The notes beneath the pieces are model-generated. The model did not search any database. It saw only the letters and a program-made list of their open reading frames with translations, and was not told the origin of the DNA. Position numbers and translations under genes: made by a program. From Lobosporangium transversale (taxonomy: Eukaryota > Mortierellomycota > Mortierellomycetes > Mortierellales > Mortierellaceae), in assembly GCF_002105155.1 (NCBI RefSeq), contig NW_019029052.1, positions 62,001 through 126,000 on the forward strand: a stretch of 64,000 nt of DNA, written 5' to 3'. Below are positions 59,854 through 64,000 of the stretch, one piece after another (the first letter of the stretch is position 1; each line of letters starts with the position of its first letter).

Positions 59854-60110
59854 CGATTGAAGAAGAATAAAGTATGATGGTGGTTATAGAAGTATAGAAG
59901 TGCTGTAATGAATAAAGCGATGAGAGAAAATGAGGTATTCAGAAGTGATGTGAAACTGGAACTAATGTGCTAAAAAAAAAAAAAAATAAGTATGAGACAA
60001 TCTGAATGCGGTAGAACGAAGTCCTTGCTATGCACTCCCGGAAAGTTAAGAGTTTCAATGTCAGCAAAACAAGAAGAAAAGGGTATTATGAGGGTGTTAC
60101 AGAGGTAGAA

Positions 60111-60148
<38 letters not shown>

Positions 60149-60898
60149 TTGTCAAGCAAGAGGATTTTCAAGCAAGAGGATTTTCAAGCAAGAGCAATGA
60201 AAGCAAAAAAAAAAAGCTACGAGAGTAAGAGTAAAGAGTAAAGAGTAGAGTATAGGAAAGAGAAGAGAGAGAGAGAGCGAGGATAAGGAAGAGGATGCTA
60301 ACGAGAATGAGAGCGAAAAGAGCAGAAAGGGGGATACAAATGTGAATAGGAAGGAAAGAAGAAAAGGGAGTGTGAGAGGTAACGAACAAACACCTCAGAG
60401 TCTACGCACACATCCACATCCACATTGACAAACAATCCATCAGGGTCAAAAAAGCGAAGAACTAAGAAAAACATGAACGATGAAGTAATTCCAAACGGAG
60501 CAAATTAAAAATAAAAAAATGTTTTTTTGTATATCATCCGTTAAGCAACCCATCCTCTCTTTTCTCCATCTCTGTTGTTTTGTTTTGTCAGCTCGTTTAT
60601 GATTCAGTAGAATAGAACAAATAATCGTTCCCAGGAAGAGGAGGCGCCCGAACCACTTGGATAGAAACCACAAATGGGCATTTTTTTCCTTTCTTTTTCT
60701 TTTTCTTTCTTTTTTTATTTTTTTATTTTTTTATTTTATTTTTTTTTCAAGATGAAAGGGAGCAAGATCATGTCTCTTGCCATAATGTCTGACTCTTCCT
60801 TTGCATTTTAAAAAGTGCAAATTATGCACGAGAAGACCTAAAGAGCGTCCACTTCTTTTTTCATGGAATGACCAACTCTTCCCACACTCTTTCATATT

Positions 60899-60934
<36 letters not shown>

Positions 60935-61403
60935 CCCCTAACATTCGTCATCCTATTCTTACTCTGCAAGACGTGTCAAAAGAAAGAACGGTCCATCATC
61001 AAAACTCTTCCGACTTCAATTCAAGAAATTTACTCTTTACTCTTCAAAAGAGGGAGAGGAGGAGGGGTAGAAAACAAAAAAAAAAAAAGCATTTGATTCC
61101 CCACCCCTTTTCTAGCTTAACCGATACCATCCTTCATAGCTTCCTTCGAGAAGCGTAGATAGTCGATACTGTTTTAGAATTTTTGGCAAGGATGCATTCA
61201 CAAACTTTGTTGCCTCTTTCTTAAAATGTATCCATCACGCGCATGAAAAAAAAAAAAAAACGGCCCACACGTACACATTTTTATCTGTTGCTCTCTCCCA
61301 GCTCGTCCGATTTTTTACATTTAAGCAAGCGGCATGCCTGAGCTTGTCAAATGCCATGTCGGCTCAATTGCACTATTACTTCAAGAATAGACGGCGAATT
61401 GCT

Positions 61404-61435
<32 letters not shown>

Positions 61436-61942
61436 TAAAATAGTAATAAAAATAATAATAATAGGGCACAAACTATTCTCACCGTCTACCATTTCATGAG
61501 ACGACATATTTTCTTTTGGTTTGGTCTTTTATTTATTTATTACAGTTATTATTGTCATTACGTACACTGCGGCATTAGAGGAAAGTAAGGAAAGTTACAA
61601 AAATGATCTAAGATCTAGGATGGAGTAATGTGGAGAAAAAAAAAAAAAAAATGTGGGGAAGGCATAAAAAAAAAAGCCTTTTTTTTTTTTTTTTTTTTTT
61701 TTTTTGTAGTAGATGCAGTAACAATTGCATGGGGCAATGCGCAAGTCTATCGGGGTGGGTTTTTTTTTAAGGCCAGCCTTAAATGACAAAAAATTGGTCT
61801 TGCTCCTTCTTTTGACGCCTCTTCCCACTTAATAAATAATTGACCGAGCTAAACCATTCTCTCCATTCTCTCACACGGCAGTCTTGAAGAATACTATAAA
61901 GATCACGTCCAATGGCTGAGACCAAGAATTCGGCTGCGATCA
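59854..61942. other. Long intergenic stretch rich in homopolymers
   Basis: No gene is supported. It holds A or T tracts near 60115-60146, 60901-60934, 61404-61431 and 61680-61705. A tandem triplication of TTTTCAAGCAAGAGGA lies near 60150-60195, and purine-rich DNA at about 60225-60375. Poly-F or hydrophobic open frames here are translations of these tracts. Confidence 0.5.
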
Positions 61943-63349
61943 TCAATCCGTACGGAGGCAGTGTGGCGCCATTCCCTCTACGCACCCATCATGTGTTGCT
62001 CCCGGCTTCATCAAACAGGTCATAAACTCTGCAATATGAGGGAGCAATGTCTCTGGCTTGATCTTGGACAGTTGCAAGAAATAAAACAGCCAATAGAACA
62101 TCACACTCAGGATCGCAAAGATCGCCATCACTGCAGCTCGCCATTGGATTCGGATCGCCATCATCACATGGCGACGGTGTGAGATCATCGCTGCTGCACC
62201 AGCAGACAAGGTTGATCGCGAAACCGTCTCAGAATCAACACCTGCTTGAGCAGAAATACGTGCGATGTGAATGAATGTGGCCACATGAACCAAGAAGGCT
62301 GGGAAAATCATAGCAGCCATCGGATAGAAAAAGATCTCAGACGATTTTCTTGAGAGATCAAGCAAAGCGTTGCAAACTCCCATCGGACTTGCCCAGACCC
62401 AGGGCCACAGCTGTGACTGTGATGGAGTCCCAACAGAATGTATGCAAGAGCCAATACTTGCGGGCAAACCAGGCTGAATTCCAGACAGTGTGCAAATGCA
62501 GATTGAGAATCAACGCAGAGCACCATGCACAGGTCGCGACTGAAGCAAAAATAAGCATACCTCCTATAAAGTTCGTACATATAGAAGGTGTGAGTAAGGC
62601 ACAGATGCATTTTCATCAAAAGGATGAACCTGAAATTTCATACTTAAAAGAGAAAAGGAAAAAATAAAATAAAATAAAAGTATATCCTTGAATAGCACAT
62701 TTTATATTATTTTGTTGAGTACTGGGGTTTATAGGTCCGAACATTGCATTGCACGAGTATCAATCAACGGGAAGATGACCACGACCGAAAAGAGGAAGAC
62801 GCAGATCGAGAAGAAAAAATCAGTGCACTTGGGTGCGAGCGCTTGTCCGGCAAGAAAAGATAGGAGATCATCAGAATAAAGCTGAGGACCATCGACACTG
62901 CACGCATTGTGTTTGTAATCTTGAACCCTGTTTCCAATGCGCCTGTACGGTAAAGTGAGTATTGAGCTGGGCAAGGAAGACAGCATCCCATCTTACAGTA
63001 TTGTTCGTTGGTCGTGGTCCCGCCAGGCCCTTCCATTGTATCAGCAATAAAGGGCGCTACACAAGTCATAGTTTGGTTATTGTGGTTATTGCCACCTCCT
63101 GTTCCACCTCCTGGTGGATTGCCGCCGTTCAGTGGTTTAACTACGTTGCATTCGCCATCAGGTTGGAAGAAAACTCCTTGAGGCAAAAACTGTGTTGTTC
63201 CTGGAATGGGTACATCGCAATTGGGAACTTGGTCAGCTTTGCCAGCAGCTGTCAGCAATCCTGAACATCCAGTTACAGCTGCCTGGCACGTTGACTTGCA
63301 TGCAAATCTGACATTGAAGTTGCTGGCTGTTAATGAATATTGAGATGTT

Positions 63350-63393
<44 letters not shown>

Positions 63394-63478
63394 GGAAAGG
63401 AGAGAAAGACAATACAGTCGCGCGCTCTGATTGTGAGTCCTTCTTATACTAACAAAGTCATTATTAAAAAAAAAAGTC

Positions 63479-63512
<34 letters not shown>

Positions 63513-63940
63513 TACGAACATTGGTTGCTTCTACTCTTGGAAAAGAGGTAGAACATACGTATTCCATGAATGGATCTGCACAGCTAGCAGGAAGCATCGT
63601 TACTCTATCTATTCCTCTTTGAGTAAGACCCGCCTCGATGGTCGCAACATCGAGGCCCGGTGCCAACCAAACTTGGTAATCTACATAGTTCCTGCATATA
63701 GATCCATTATAATTGGTTGCTGTGGAGAGAAATTAAAGTTGAGAAGACATTCTAGTGAGTTTCATTATAAATTCTACCGATTAAGAAATAATGGGGCAAA
63801 GATTGCTCGACAATCATCGTCAAAAATTAGTTTGGTTTTCATAAGCGTTTAGAGATTATCCTGAGCCTATTGCCTCAGCTGTAGCCATGAACCCCAGAGC
63901 CAGGGTTATTATGTGTGACCTTAGTCACAAGCCGAGACAT
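61943..63940 (-). pseudogene. Frizzled-like seven-helix receptor, decayed
   Basis: The pieces follow the fungal Frizzled/Smoothened-like layout: a signal-peptide-like hydrophobic start (near 63940-63850), a Cys-rich extracellular part (63724-63516 and 63316 on; C-A-D-P-F-M-E-Y-V-C, F-A-C-K-S-T-C, M-G-C-C-L-P-C-P), then membrane helices (M-V-L-S-F-I-L-M-I-S-Y-L-F-L-P, I-C-V-F-L-F-S-V-V-V-I-F, E-I-F-F-Y-P-M-A-A-M-I-F-P-A-F, F-A-I-L-S-V-M-F-Y-W-L-F-Y). Breaks: the signal-peptide frame does not match its upstream ATG; stops follow it within 90 bases; and frames change near 62820 (beside an A6 run), 62395 and 62355. At least four independent breaks mean decay, or a poor-quality sequence end. The Cys-rich-plus-seven-helix call is inferred from pattern. 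Confidence 0.65.
63352..63390. repeat. (GA)n microsatellite in the Frizzled-like gene intron
   Basis: About nineteen uninterrupted GA units lie between two exons of the decayed receptor gene. An A tract of about 29 bases follows near 63482-63510. Confidence 0.85.
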
Positions 63941-64000
63941 GGTTACGTAAGATGAAATGAAAGTCGGGTATATAGAGCAGAGATTTACGAATTAAGGATA

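Overview
This window is eukaryotic and almost certainly fungal. Genes carry many short GT-AG introns. The proteins recognised include a CRAL-TRIO/RhoGAP protein, PAM17, a TopBP1/Dpb11-like multi-BRCT protein, a Ppz-type phosphatase and a Frizzled-like receptor. The combination of Crinkler (CRN) proteins, a Frizzled-like receptor relic and Ndc10-type Crypton recombinases points to an early-diverging fungus, most likely Mortierellomycota (Mortierella/Linnemannia type). That placement is an inference from family content. A striking genome-wide habit is the presence of dozens of 20-36 nt A or T homopolymers in introns and intergenic DNA. Layout, left to right: a Crypton-like tyrosine recombinase gene runs off the left edge (1-2.9 kb, minus). 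A gene-poor stretch follows. The first Crinkler array occupies 6.0-11.2 kb and holds one headed but broken gene, a truncated fragment and a headerless relic. Single-copy housekeeping genes fill 12-45 kb: a propionyl-CoA synthetase-like enzyme with a peroxisomal tail, a Ser/Asn-rich protein, a secreted protein, a TopBP1-like BRCT protein, guanine deaminase, a RhoGAP, a CENP-Q-like kinetochore protein, a seven-helix membrane protein, a ZC3H3-like zinc-finger protein, a ribosomal protein eL30 copy broken by a small TA-flanked inverted-repeat transposon, an unknown nuclear-looking protein, and PAM17. A decayed hAT transposase (45.9-48.2 kb) and a 22-bp tandem repeat precede the second Crinkler array (49.6-55.7 kb). 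That array has one apparently intact 774-residue Crinkler, a multiply frameshifted headerless copy, and a 5'-truncated copy. A Ppz-type phosphatase (57.0-59.9 kb) and a decayed Frizzled-like receptor gene (61.9-63.9 kb) close the window. The most interesting content is the pair of Crinkler arrays. Each full gene has a ubiquitin-like header ending in the family's H-V/I-L/I-V-x-x-P junction, and an intron begins at that junction. The intron, and the DNA in front of the headerless copies, carries a conserved element: GGGGGCGACTTT and its reverse complement flanking a TATAAAAG-containing loop. The downstream body has a P-loop NTPase and a C-terminal region resembling a restriction-endonuclease-like fold. 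The layout suggests that bodies are duplicated and re-joined to headers through this intron. Four of five bodies are visibly broken; one (49651-52451) is open throughout.
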